In this document: positions 43,763 through 54,699 of the stretch, piece by piece
Position numbering within the stretch: position 1 is the first letter of the stretch
Layout of the letters: each line of letters starts with the position of its first letter
Translations under genes and position numbers: made by a program
Notes under the pieces: generated by a model
Told to the model about the DNA's origin: nothing
What the model saw: only the letters and a program-made list of their open reading frames with translations
Databases searched by the model: none
Source: an uncultured Desulfobacterales bacterium
Lineage (GTDB): Bacteria; Desulfobacterota; Desulfobacteria; Desulfobacterales; JAHEIW01
NCBI GenBank assembly: GCA_947259495.1
Contig: CAMYLV010000009.1
Span: forward strand, 1 to 64,000
Length of the DNA stretch: 64,000 bases
Direction of reading: 5' to 3'

Positions 43763-44182
43763 TTAATTCATAAAGCCGCCGCTACCGCCGGAAACTTTAC
43801 TTTCGCTTACTTTTCGAACGATACCGCTTTTTTCAAAATAGACATATAAATTGCAATTTTTTTTATCAATTGAAACCCGACCCGCACCCAGCCGGTCTTT
43901 ACTGAATGACTTGAAAGCAGACCCGCCGCTGCTGCCGCTGGGCGAGGTGACTTTATAAGTATACTTCCACAGTTCGCCTTTATTTAGCGCACCTTCAACC
44001 TTGTCGGGATCGCCGATGAGTTGCTTCACATCTTCTTTGGTCGACTTGCCCTGCTGAATCTGACCAATAATCTTGGGATCGCACACATCGCTGTTACCGC
44101 TAGCTGAACGGGCAAAATCGGGCAAAACTATTGCCATTGTAAATAGACAAACCGTCAGGGCGGTTATATATTTACCATTCAT
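43763..44182 (-). CDS. BamE/SmpA-type exported small protein
   Basis: The 139-aa protein has a signal peptide ('LTVCLFTMAIVLPDFARSAS') and a BamE/SmpA-like core 'QIQQGKSTKEDVKQLIGDPD' and 'LWKYTYKV'. A Ser/Gly-rich insertion ('SPSGSSGGSAFKSF') and a Gly-rich tail are unusual. The lipobox Cys of BamE is lacking, so it is a soluble periplasmic relative, not the BAM subunit itself. Convergent with the HTH gene (11 bp apart). Confidence 0.75.
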   Translation of the reverse strand: MNGKYITALTVCLFTMAIVLPDFARSASGNSDVCDPKIIGQIQQGKSTKEDVKQLIGDPDKVEGALNKGELWKYTYKVTSPSGSSGGSAFKSFSKDRLGAGRVSIDKKNCNLYVYFEKSGIVRKVSESKVSGGSGGFMN

Positions 44183-44365
44183 ATTTTATCCTCCTTTCCA
44201 CAAACGGCAAAGGAAACTGAGAACCAGATGATGATTTTTGTGGTTAAAGATAATTCCCTAATTTTGATTGACAACCCCGAGCTTGAAATAAGCGTTGACA
44301 GATGACATCAAACATATTGACTTTGACAGCCATACCGGAGACATAAAAGCCGCAGGAGACAAAAA

Positions 44366-45274
44366 TTGAAACCCATAAAATTGGCAACCATGGATTGCCA
44401 ACAGGTCTGTGAAGAGATCGGTGATTTTGTCATCGAAATGGTGCTGACGACCGCTTCCAGCGGGTGTGTGATCGGATTGTCGGGTGGCGTCGATTCGAGC
44501 ACGGCGGCAGCGCTGATCAAAACCGGTTTTGATCGCCATAATGCCAAACTTGCAAAAGATCAGCCGGCGCATGAGTTGGTGGGCTATATCTTGCCGTCAA
44601 GCATCAATGCGACCCGGGACGAAACCGACGCCGCTTCGGTGGCCGAACATCTGGGGTTGCGTTATGAAATTCACAACATCGAAGGCCTGCTGGAACCTTT
44701 CAAGTTAACCAATCCGGAAGCATTTGATGATAAATTCCATAAAGGCAATATGATCTCCAGGATCCGGGCCAACGTTTTGTCAACCAAAGCAGCGACAGAA
44801 AATAAAATTTTAGCCGGCACCGGCAACCGCGATGAAGATTTCGGCATCGGTTATTACACCCTTTTCGGGGACGGGGCCGTGCACCTCAGCCCCATCGCCG
44901 GTTTACCCAAACGGCTTGTACGTGAAATGGCCGCCTTCCTGGGGCTGGACAAACAGATCATCCACCGCGAACCGACTGCCGGTTTGGAACCGGGCCAGAG
45001 CGATTTTAAAGACCTGGGATATGATTATGATGTGGTTGAAATGATCACCGAGGGCCTTGAGCAGGGGTTTTCCAAAGAGGTGCTGATCAAACACACGCAA
45101 ATTGCCCCGCTGGTCAAGCGACAAATCAAGCAATACCAATCGCTTTACGGCGATGAAAAGTTGCCTTCCGTGGTAGCCGTAGTGGAAGATGTGATCAAGC
45201 GGCATCAGCAGGCCAAAGGCAAAATGAAAATTATCCATCCGCCCAAACCCAAAATCACATTGACATACGATTGA
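44366..45274 (+). CDS. nadE: Ammonia-dependent NAD+ synthetase
   Basis: The 302-aa protein starts at TTG 44366 with AGGAG upstream. It has the ATP pyrophosphatase P-loop 'VIGLSGGVDSSTAAALI' and NadE motifs 'ENKILAGTGNRDEDFGIGYY', 'GDGAVHLSPIAGLPK' and 'EPTAGLEPGQSD'. There is no glutaminase domain, so it uses ammonia to amidate nicotinate adenine dinucleotide. Length fits bacterial NadE. It stands alone; the modular repeat follows 26 bp after the stop. Confidence 0.95.
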   Translation: MKPIKLATMDCQQVCEEIGDFVIEMVLTTASSGCVIGLSGGVDSSTAAALIKTGFDRHNAKLAKDQPAHELVGYILPSSINATRDETDAASVAEHLGLRYEIHNIEGLLEPFKLTNPEAFDDKFHKGNMISRIRANVLSTKAATENKILAGTGNRDEDFGIGYYTLFGDGAVHLSPIAGLPKRLVREMAAFLGLDKQIIHREPTAGLEPGQSDFKDLGYDYDVVEMITEGLEQGFSKEVLIKHTQIAPLVKRQIKQYQSLYGDEKLPSVVAVVEDVIKRHQQAKGKMKIIHPPKPKITLTYD

Positions 45275-45299
45275 TCAATTTTTGCTTTTCTCTAAATAA

Positions 45300-45403
45300 T
45301 TTATACCGCTTTTCATAATAGTGTCCCGATTCACGGAATTGCGGCATAAGGGGTTGTAGAAAAAACGTTTGAATATCGGAACGTTTTTTTGACAACCACT
45401 ATA
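45300..45403. repeat. Modular palindromic repeat, copy 5 (forward)
   Basis: Starts TTTATACCGCTTTTCATAAT, continues CACGGAATTGCGGCATAAGG, and ends GGAACGTTTTTTTGACAACC-ACTATA. It ends 35 bp before the start of the ATC-hydrolase-like gene. Its first 20 bp match the terminal repeat of the element at 63152-63360. Confidence 0.9.
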
Positions 45404-45437
45404 ACACCCAAAAAAGACCATAGATGAGGGGAGAAAA

Positions 45438-45920
45438 ATGTCTGAAGATGCCTTGCGCAAGCAATTATATGGATCATTTAAAAACCGCGCCATGATGTAC
45501 TGGCACATTTTTGAAGCACTGAAGATAGAAGTCGGCGAACAAAAAGCCACCGAGATCATAAACCGCGGGATATACAACCGCGGCCTGGAAATCGGCAAGC
45601 CGTTCAAAAAATTCGCGCCCGCTGACCTGCACGGATTAAAACATGCCTTTTTCGATTTTATTCCCGATGGGGGCAAAATGTTTGATCCCGAAGTGTTGAA
45701 ATGTGATGAGAGCGGCCTGGTCATTAAGATGCGCCGCTGCCCCCTGAAAGAGGTCTGGCAGAATGCGGGGTTAAGGGATAGCGACATTGCCAAGATGTGT
45801 GATATGGCGGGCATTGTTGATAAAGGCACCTTCGAAGGTGCCGGGTTTGGCTTTTCAGCTGAAACCTGGGCGCCGGGACAGCAAGGGTGCTGCCTGCTAA
45901 AAATTAGGCCTGGAAAATAA
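45438..45920 (+). CDS. L-2-amino-thiazoline-4-carboxylate hydrolase-like protein (PF14196-type)
   Basis: The 160-aa protein starts at ATG behind GAGGGGAG. It has the ATC_hydrolase-type fold: 'YWHIFEALKIEVGEQKATEI', 'LKCDESGLVIKMRRCPLKEV' followed by 'WQNAGL', 'KMCDMAGIVDKG' and the final 'CCLLKIR'. The conserved Cys pattern (RRCPL, MCDM, GCCLL) is typical of this family, which is widespread in anaerobes beyond the Pseudomonas enzyme. A true ATC hydrolase role is not implied; function is likely unknown. Confidence 0.72.
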   Translation: MSEDALRKQLYGSFKNRAMMYWHIFEALKIEVGEQKATEIINRGIYNRGLEIGKPFKKFAPADLHGLKHAFFDFIPDGGKMFDPEVLKCDESGLVIKMRRCPLKEVWQNAGLRDSDIAKMCDMAGIVDKGTFEGAGFGFSAETWAPGQQGCCLLKIRPGK

Positions 45921-46121
45921 AGCATCCAGACGGCTTTTCATGATCATGACGGAAAAAAAAGCTAAAGTTAACCGTAATATGGCAGATAATAATATCGGGG
46001 GATTTGTGACTTTCTGGCGCGGTAATGCCGTCCGCAAAATCCAAATTGCCCCCTTATCAGCGTACAGTCCAGCATTCGGACAATCGATCCGTTCATAATT
46101 GCCCGGCCTTGGGGGGCTTAG

Positions 46122-46487
46122 ATGCGTAAGAGTCTTTACCGTTTGGTCTTGATGTTGGTCATTGTCAGTTTCACCTGCCTGATTGGCGGCTGTAATTCAA
46201 TTCCGGTTCCGGAAGAAAAAAAATCTTATATCGGAACATGGGAAGGTGTCGGCTTTCACCTGACCATAAGCGACAATGGCGGCGTTAATTACCGGCGGGT
46301 AAATGGAAAACGTTCAACCAAGGTCTCCGGTCCCCTGAAAAATTTTGCGGGGGATGATTTCATTGTCGGTGTGCTGTTTTTCACTACAACCTTTGAGGTG
46401 CATAAGCCGCCATACCTGGATGGCGACGACTGGTTCATGGTGGTCGACGGCGTTGAATTGAGAAAAGTTGCCGGACCGATTACCTGA
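46122..46487 (+). CDS. Small lipoprotein
   Basis: The 121-aa protein has a lipoprotein signal ('LVIVSFTCLIGGCNSI'; lipobox IGGC). The mature part is a short beta-rich domain ('SYIGTWEGVGFHLTISDNGG', 'VNYRRVNGKR') resembling lipocalin-like or copper-resistance-type small domains only in its 'GxW' start. Not recognised. It is followed by the core of the modular repeat and another lipoprotein gene. Confidence 0.7.
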   Translation: MRKSLYRLVLMLVIVSFTCLIGGCNSIPVPEEKKSYIGTWEGVGFHLTISDNGGVNYRRVNGKRSTKVSGPLKNFAGDDFIVGVLFFTTTFEVHKPPYLDGDDWFMVVDGVELRKVAGPIT

Positions 46488-46520
46488 ACCTTTTTAATAA
46501 GCGCTTCACCCTCCACTTTT

Positions 46521-46574
46521 AGAGATTGTAAAAAAAACATTGTGGTATTCAAACGTTTTTTTTACAACCACTAT
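46521..46574. repeat. Modular palindromic repeat, copy 6 (hairpin core only)
   Basis: AGAGATTGTAAAAAAAACAT...CAAACGTTTTTTTTACAACC-ACTATA. Only the hairpin module is present; neither left module is recognisable. It ends 33 bp before the next start codon. Confidence 0.8.
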
Positions 46575-46607
46575 AAACGCCTTCGAAAATAGTAAAGGAG
46601 TTGAAGC

Positions 46608-47072
46608 ATGCGCCTGAAATGGACTGGCCTGGTGGTTCTTCTGGGATTTTTCGCGGTATCCTGTGCCACAGACTCCGGACCACGATTCAAAAATTTGCGA
46701 GCCGCAGAGCAACAGCGAACCCAGCAGCAATTGGAGAACAACTGGTCTCAATACATAATTTATTACATTCCGCAACATGCCGTTTTATTTGATCCTAAAG
46801 ATGACAATAACACCCTGAAGGTGAGCGGACGGTGGATCAAGGTGGGTGATCAAAAGACCTGGATAGCAATTTTGCGGCAAAACACCCAGACTTCTGACAA
46901 TATTATCAGTGTCTGGCTGGGTTCAAGAACCGGATTTCTTGAAATCATCGGACCCGATGAACAGTTTTTCGGTTATTTGGTCCATGAAAAAATGGACCTG
47001 GTGGCGCTAAAAATCATCGACCGCAATACGATGCGAATCTATTACTCACCGCAAAGAACCGACGGACCTTGA
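46608..47072 (+). CDS. Lipoprotein of unknown function
   Basis: The 154-aa protein starts at ATG behind AAAGGAG. It has a lipoprotein signal ('VVLLGFFAVSCATDSGP'; AVSC lipobox), a Gln-rich segment and a beta-rich domain ('NTLKVSGRWIKVGDQKTWIA', 'DEQFFGYLVHEKMDLVAL'). Not recognised. The neighbouring lipoprotein gene at 46122 is co-directional and may belong to the same unit. Confidence 0.75.
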   Translation: MRLKWTGLVVLLGFFAVSCATDSGPRFKNLRAAEQQRTQQQLENNWSQYIIYYIPQHAVLFDPKDDNNTLKVSGRWIKVGDQKTWIAILRQNTQTSDNIISVWLGSRTGFLEIIGPDEQFFGYLVHEKMDLVALKIIDRNTMRIYYSPQRTDGP

Positions 47073-47083
47073 TGAATCCTCAT

Positions 47084-48298
47084 CTATTTTAACTTCTTTT
47101 TTATCAACCTTCCCAGCTCGGCCACCGCTGCAGCAATTACAGATTCGCTGGACTGAGAATAGGACAGTCTGAAAGTATGGGTTCCGCTACCGTCGATAAA
47201 AAACGGTTGCCCGGCCACAAAGGCGACATTATGCGCAATGGCTTCAGTCAGAAGCGTTGAGGTATCAAGGGTTTTTGGCAATTTAACAAAAATGAAAAAC
47301 CCGCCATCCGGTCGATTCCATTGAGCCTGTTCGGGAAAATGGGCTGCCAATTGCTTGAGCATAAAGTTACGTTTGCTTTTATAGTGTTGATTGTTGAGCT
47401 GAACGCGCTTTTCCCACAATCCGCTACGAATAAATTCCAGTAAAATATATTGGGCCAGGCTATTGGTGGCGACATCGACGAACTGTTTGGCGACCACCAT
47501 TTTGCGAATCATTTCAGGCGGTCCGATGGTCCAGGCCACCCGCAGACCCGGTGCAAAGGTCTTGGACATCGAGCGCATGTGGACGACTCGACCATGAGTA
47601 TCCAGAGATATAATCGGGGGAAGATGTTCGCCCTCAAATCGCAAATCACCATACGGATCATCTTCGAAAATGATCAGGTCATAGCGCTCTGCCAGTTCAA
47701 CGAGGTGTTTGCGGCGTTCAAACGATAATGTGTTTCCGGTCGGGTTTTGAAAATTGGGTATGACATAAACCCCTTTGGCTCGCTGATTACTTTTCTTTAG
47801 CCTTTGCAGTTGATCGTCCAGTTGTTGGGTATCCATCCCCATATTATCGACGGCCACCCCCAGCAGTTCGCCGCAAGCGGCCATTACAGCACCAGTCCCA
47901 CCAAAATAGGTCGGCAGTCCCACAAAAACAAGATCTTCGGGGTTGATAATCACCCGGCAGGCCAGATCCATTCCCTGGGCCGAACCGGCCGTAATAACAA
48001 TGTGATCCGGGCTGCACACAATACCGTAACGCTCTGTCGCCAGGCGGGCAAGTTCGCGTCGCAACTCGGTAAGTCCCTCGGTTGTGCCGTATTGCAAGAC
48101 CCGATCCGCCTTATCGTTGAGCAGCTCGTTCGTAATGCGGATGATCTCCTGGCCTGGAAAAACAGCCGGATCCGGCCAGCCGCCTGCCAATGATTTCATA
48201 CCCGGTGAATCAACCAGTTTGTTAATTTCACGGATGGCCGATGGCACAGCGCAACAGGCACTTTTTGAATACAAATGGGCCAAGCTTGATGTCGACAT
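47084..48298 (-). CDS. PLP-dependent aminotransferase (class I/II, MocR/2-aminoadipate type)
   Basis: I start at 'MSTSSLAHLYSKSACCAVPS' with GAGGTT upstream; the track start is 8 residues longer. The ~404-aa fold-type I enzyme has 'LAGGWPDPAVFP', 'ITAGSAQGMDLACRVI', 'VYVIPNFQNPTGNT', 'DDPYGDLRFEG' and the PLP lysine in 'RSMSKTFAPGLRVAW'. There is no N-terminal GntR domain, so it is an enzyme of the LysN/aromatic or branched-chain aminotransferase group, not a regulator. Substrate not determined. It ends 11 bp from the convergent lipoprotein gene. Confidence 0.88.
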   Translation of the reverse strand: MSTSSLAHLYSKSACCAVPSAIREINKLVDSPGMKSLAGGWPDPAVFPGQEIIRITNELLNDKADRVLQYGTTEGLTELRRELARLATERYGIVCSPDHIVITAGSAQGMDLACRVIINPEDLVFVGLPTYFGGTGAVMAACGELLGVAVDNMGMDTQQLDDQLQRLKKSNQRAKGVYVIPNFQNPTGNTLSFERRKHLVELAERYDLIIFEDDPYGDLRFEGEHLPPIISLDTHGRVVHMRSMSKTFAPGLRVAWTIGPPEMIRKMVVAKQFVDVATNSLAQYILLEFIRSGLWEKRVQLNNQHYKSKRNFMLKQLAAHFPEQAQWNRPDGGFFIFVKLPKTLDTSTLLTEAIAHNVAFVAGQPFFIDGSGTHTFRLSYSQSSESVIAAAVAELGRLIKKKLK

Positions 48299-48343
48299 AA
48301 TGAACCTCAAATTAGGATTCAATTGGGTTCCGGCGATGCGGGA

Positions 48344-49135
48344 TTAAGTTCTCAAACAGCGCAGGTTCGCCAAATCTTCCGCATAGCCGTAAAGGTGCAG
48401 TCCTTTACTTTCGACAACCATTTGACCGTCTTCGACACCTATTTCGGCGGCCATGTACTCTTTGAGATTTTGGATGGCAGCCAGGTTGGCCGGAAAACCG
48501 TTCCATAAGTCCCAGGATCGAAAATAGACAAAGAAATTTAGGCTGTTATTCTGAATCCGGGTATCAATCGACCGCAGGCAGGGTGGATCCAGCAAGGTTA
48601 AATCCGAGGGATGTGCGACTTGCAGGACCAGTTGATTATTGCGCTCGCCGAACTTCCGGTAAGTATCAATCACCCATTCGATCTGGTTTAAATAAAACTG
48701 GCCGTCTTCATCAAAAATAATTTTTCCGTCAACATCGCGCTTGTCAATTATGTCGGTATTGGATGTTTTCCACCAGTGGAGCTTGTCTCCGGATAGCGGG
48801 ACGCGTGTCAATCGTTCGCCGTAGGTATAGGACTCACCGGGTTCCTTGCGCGAGGACATTAAATACTCAATATAGGCACGGTCATAACCGGGACCACCGT
48901 AAATGTAATCGTGTTCCACCGGATTGGGTATGCCGCATGCCGGCGGAATATCCGGAATCAGTGGTTGTGTTCCGGGAAATTTCACATGGCCCATAAAATA
49001 GTCATATTCCAGACGGGTTTGCCCCTCATAGGACCCGCGATCGATGACAAAGCGCTTGCCGTGATCTAGAATATCATGAACCGCCTGAAACCACAGATCC
49101 GGTAAATCTCTGGCATTAATGTTGTGAATATCCAT
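48344..49135 (-). CDS. Thymidylate synthase, methanogen-type
   Basis: The 263-aa protein has the TS catalytic Cys at residue 186 in 'LLDPPCLRSIDTRIQNNSLN', followed by 'FFVYFRSWDLWNGFPANLAA', the region corresponding to ThyA's 'RS.D...G.PFN'. The 'FRSWDL..GFP.NL' form is that of archaeal methanogen-type thymidylate synthases (TIGR03283 group) rather than bacterial ThyA. The N-terminal half is divergent. It would methylate dUMP (or dCMP-like) in pyrimidine synthesis. It sits between the aminotransferase gene and gyrB; no dhfr is adjacent. Confidence 0.75.
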   Translation of the reverse strand: MDIHNINARDLPDLWFQAVHDILDHGKRFVIDRGSYEGQTRLEYDYFMGHVKFPGTQPLIPDIPPACGIPNPVEHDYIYGGPGYDRAYIEYLMSSRKEPGESYTYGERLTRVPLSGDKLHWWKTSNTDIIDKRDVDGKIIFDEDGQFYLNQIEWVIDTYRKFGERNNQLVLQVAHPSDLTLLDPPCLRSIDTRIQNNSLNFFVYFRSWDLWNGFPANLAAIQNLKEYMAAEIGVEDGQMVVESKGLHLYGYAEDLANLRCLRT

Positions 49136-49208
49136 TATTATCTTTCTATTGGGGATTTTCTAATTTGCTAAATTCCCATAATGCAAATTGCGCGAGGGGT
49201 CAATTACC

Positions 49209-49343
49209 AGGTTCCAAGGTTTAAGGTTCAGGGTTTTATTTTTGAGTATTATGTGCTTCGTTGCCCAGAAGGAGGATAGATTCGCTGAGTGGCAGTAAGC
49301 AACCAGTGACTGGAACCTCTGAACCTTTGAACCCTGAACCCTT
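49209..49343. repeat. Inverted heptad repeat (GGTTCAG type), copy 2
   Basis: Left arm GGTTCCAAGGTTTAAGGTTC; right arm GGAACCTCTGAACCTTTGAA then CCCTGAACCC. The arms are complementary in heptad register around a ~75-bp core. It lies between gyrB and the TS gene. Confidence 0.8.
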
Positions 49344-49415
49344 TTGATTTAAATCGTGAGCCAAGTTCTCAAGAAGAAATGTTGATACAGAATGCAGTTA
49401 TATGGTTTACCAAAC

Positions 49416-52987
<3,572 letters not shown>

Positions 52988-53289
52988 AATCTATTCCTTA
53001 ATATTTATTAAAATAAAAAGATAATAATAAATAAGGACTGTTTATAAATCCAATAACATTGTAAGATTTTAAAATTATATAATAATAATTAAAAAAGATT
53101 GGTGAAAATTTTTTCAATTTAATACTAATAACCGGGTCGATATCATCAAAAATATAAAATTGTTGATAACGTTTACTTTTTAAACAGACTATTCACTGGT
53201 TATTAACGATATCATGTTTAAAAATATAATAAACATATATATTTAATAAAAAATAATAATTTCAGATAGATACAAATATTTTTATTAAT
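52988..53289. other. Very AT-rich region upstream of dnaN, possible origin segment
   Basis: About 300 bp, visibly far richer in A/T than the neighbouring genes, with long A/T runs. One DnaA-box-like 9-mer, TGTTGATAA (53161-53169; reverse complement TTATCAACA), differs from the TTATCCACA box at one position. No clear array of boxes is visible. It surely holds the dnaN promoter; an oriC role is conjecture. Confidence 0.4.
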
Positions 53290-53820
53290 CTACAAAACGG
53301 ACCGGCACCAATTTTTAATTAAGGATATGTCACGTTTTTGCCAGCGGGTCGCTACCCTGTATTTGATAAAGGTTTTATATAATTTATCTAAAAATTGCAA
53401 TATCTTATCATAAAGAAAGATTTTTTCTAAAATAAAACCCTCCATTTCTTCCGGGCTTTCAGGAGCGGCTGTTTTAGGTATTTTAAAACTGCTCAGGTTC
53501 AAACTCTCTGCCTTTATTGTGAACTGCCATTTTTGCTCGCCGGATCGGTAAACCAGATTAAGTTCAGCCACCAGAGCACCTTTTTGTAAGGCCAGCATAG
53601 CCTCTTCGAGACCGGCATTCTCACCTTTAATGGTAATTCTTTCAACCGACCTTTTATGCCGTTTTTCAAGGACAATACGGTTGCCGATTTCCAATGAAGT
53701 TAAGTCCGGATCGGCCTTTTTTAGGATAACCGGGTCCTTTTCTATCACAAACCACAACCAGGTTAAAAACTCTTCACCTAAAAATTTAAAGCGGTTATAC
53801 GCAACAGCAACGTCCAGCAT
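53290..53820 (-). CDS. RdgC-like protein, C-terminal-half gene
   Basis: The 176-aa protein matches the C-terminal part of deltaproteobacterial RdgC-type proteins by pattern: 'FKFLGEEFLTWLWFVIEKDP', 'IVLEKRHKRSVERITIKGEN', 'GALVAELNLVYRSGEQKWQF'. RdgC binds DNA as a ring and modulates RecA. The N-terminal half is encoded by the gene 12 bp upstream. The two appear as separate genes, perhaps a natural split. Placement next to dnaN supports a replication/recombination role. Assignment is by eye, medium confidence. Confidence 0.6.
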   Translation of the reverse strand: MLDVAVAYNRFKFLGEEFLTWLWFVIEKDPVILKKADPDLTSLEIGNRIVLEKRHKRSVERITIKGENAGLEEAMLALQKGALVAELNLVYRSGEQKWQFTIKAESLNLSSFKIPKTAAPESPEEMEGFILEKIFLYDKILQFLDKLYKTFIKYRVATRWQKRDISLIKNWCRSVL

Positions 53821-53832
53821 TTTATTGATTGT

Positions 53833-54447
53833 TTATCCAGTAAAATGGGTCTGTGTCAGTCCAAGCAGGATATCTTTTTCGGTATCCGTAAGGTCGGAGG
53901 TGTAATGTGCTGCCATATAGGGAATCAACCGAACCAGCGTTAAATCAAACGATCGTAAAAATAAGGTTTCCAACTCCTCGTTGGCCGCCTTGAGATTGGA
54001 AAAAAACCATAAAATGGCGTCCTCATAGTTCCAGATAATGTCATAAATATTGGGTGTTGACGGAACCGTTGCGTTTAGGCGATCCATTACTTGGTCTCGA
54101 ATGCGCTCTTTTTCGTTACGGGACAAATAGGGTCGGCCGCTTTCGGCCAGACGTCTGTCTGATTCGATCACTGCATGTTTTCTGACCACTTTGGGTGCAA
54201 TGGTTTTGCGATCAATTCTCAATGAAAACAGAAGGTAATTTCCATATACAAACGCGGATCCGGTAAAATCCGGCTGATACGGCTTTTCAAGGGATGTCCA
54301 GCCAACCGCCTTTTCCAAAGACCGATCATCTATTTCAGAAATCACATTTTTATTAAGCCCGGCGGCGATCGTTTCCAGAATAGGAGTTTCAAGTTGTCCC
54401 TCAACTTTGTATCGTGTTAAGGAAACCGAGGCGGACAGTAAACTCAT
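53833..54447 (-). CDS. RdgC-like protein, N-terminal-half gene
   Basis: The 204-aa protein has an RdgC-like pattern: 'SLEKAVGWTSLEK' (compare GWVPP), 'LFSLRIDRKTIAPKVVRKHA' (compare ILPSPVIKQAL) and 'RPYLSRNEKERIRDQVMDRL' (compare RKLKKTEKDSLKDEV). It ends 12 bp before the second gene, so both are co-transcribed. In Escherichia coli RdgC is one ~300-aa protein. Divergently transcribed from the EndoQ-UvrD gene across an AT-rich 250-bp region. Confidence 0.6.
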   Translation of the reverse strand: MSLLSASVSLTRYKVEGQLETPILETIAAGLNKNVISEIDDRSLEKAVGWTSLEKPYQPDFTGSAFVYGNYLLFSLRIDRKTIAPKVVRKHAVIESDRRLAESGRPYLSRNEKERIRDQVMDRLNATVPSTPNIYDIIWNYEDAILWFFSNLKAANEELETLFLRSFDLTLVRLIPYMAAHYTSDLTDTEKDILLGLTQTHFTG

Positions 54448-54699
54448 TTTAGCGTCATTTGACCTGTTTTGTGTAAAGCGTTTATTTGGCTTTAAAGTGT
54501 AAAGCGGTATGAAACACCATATATAGTATATAATATAAAATATTTTAAGTATATAGCGTGTTTATTAGAAACTGACAAGCTAAATTTAGGGTTAAAAAAA
54601 GACCCTAAAAATGCTATGAAAAAACGGTGGGTTTGCTTCATGCGAATAGAGCCGGTTTTTATTTTGCTTAATTCCCCAATTTAAAGTTAAGAAACTTCC

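Noticed and set aside
27270-46574. Reading the spaced palindromic repeats as a CRISPR array
   Set aside because: The copies are kilobases apart, with genes between them, vary in length, and lie in both orientations.
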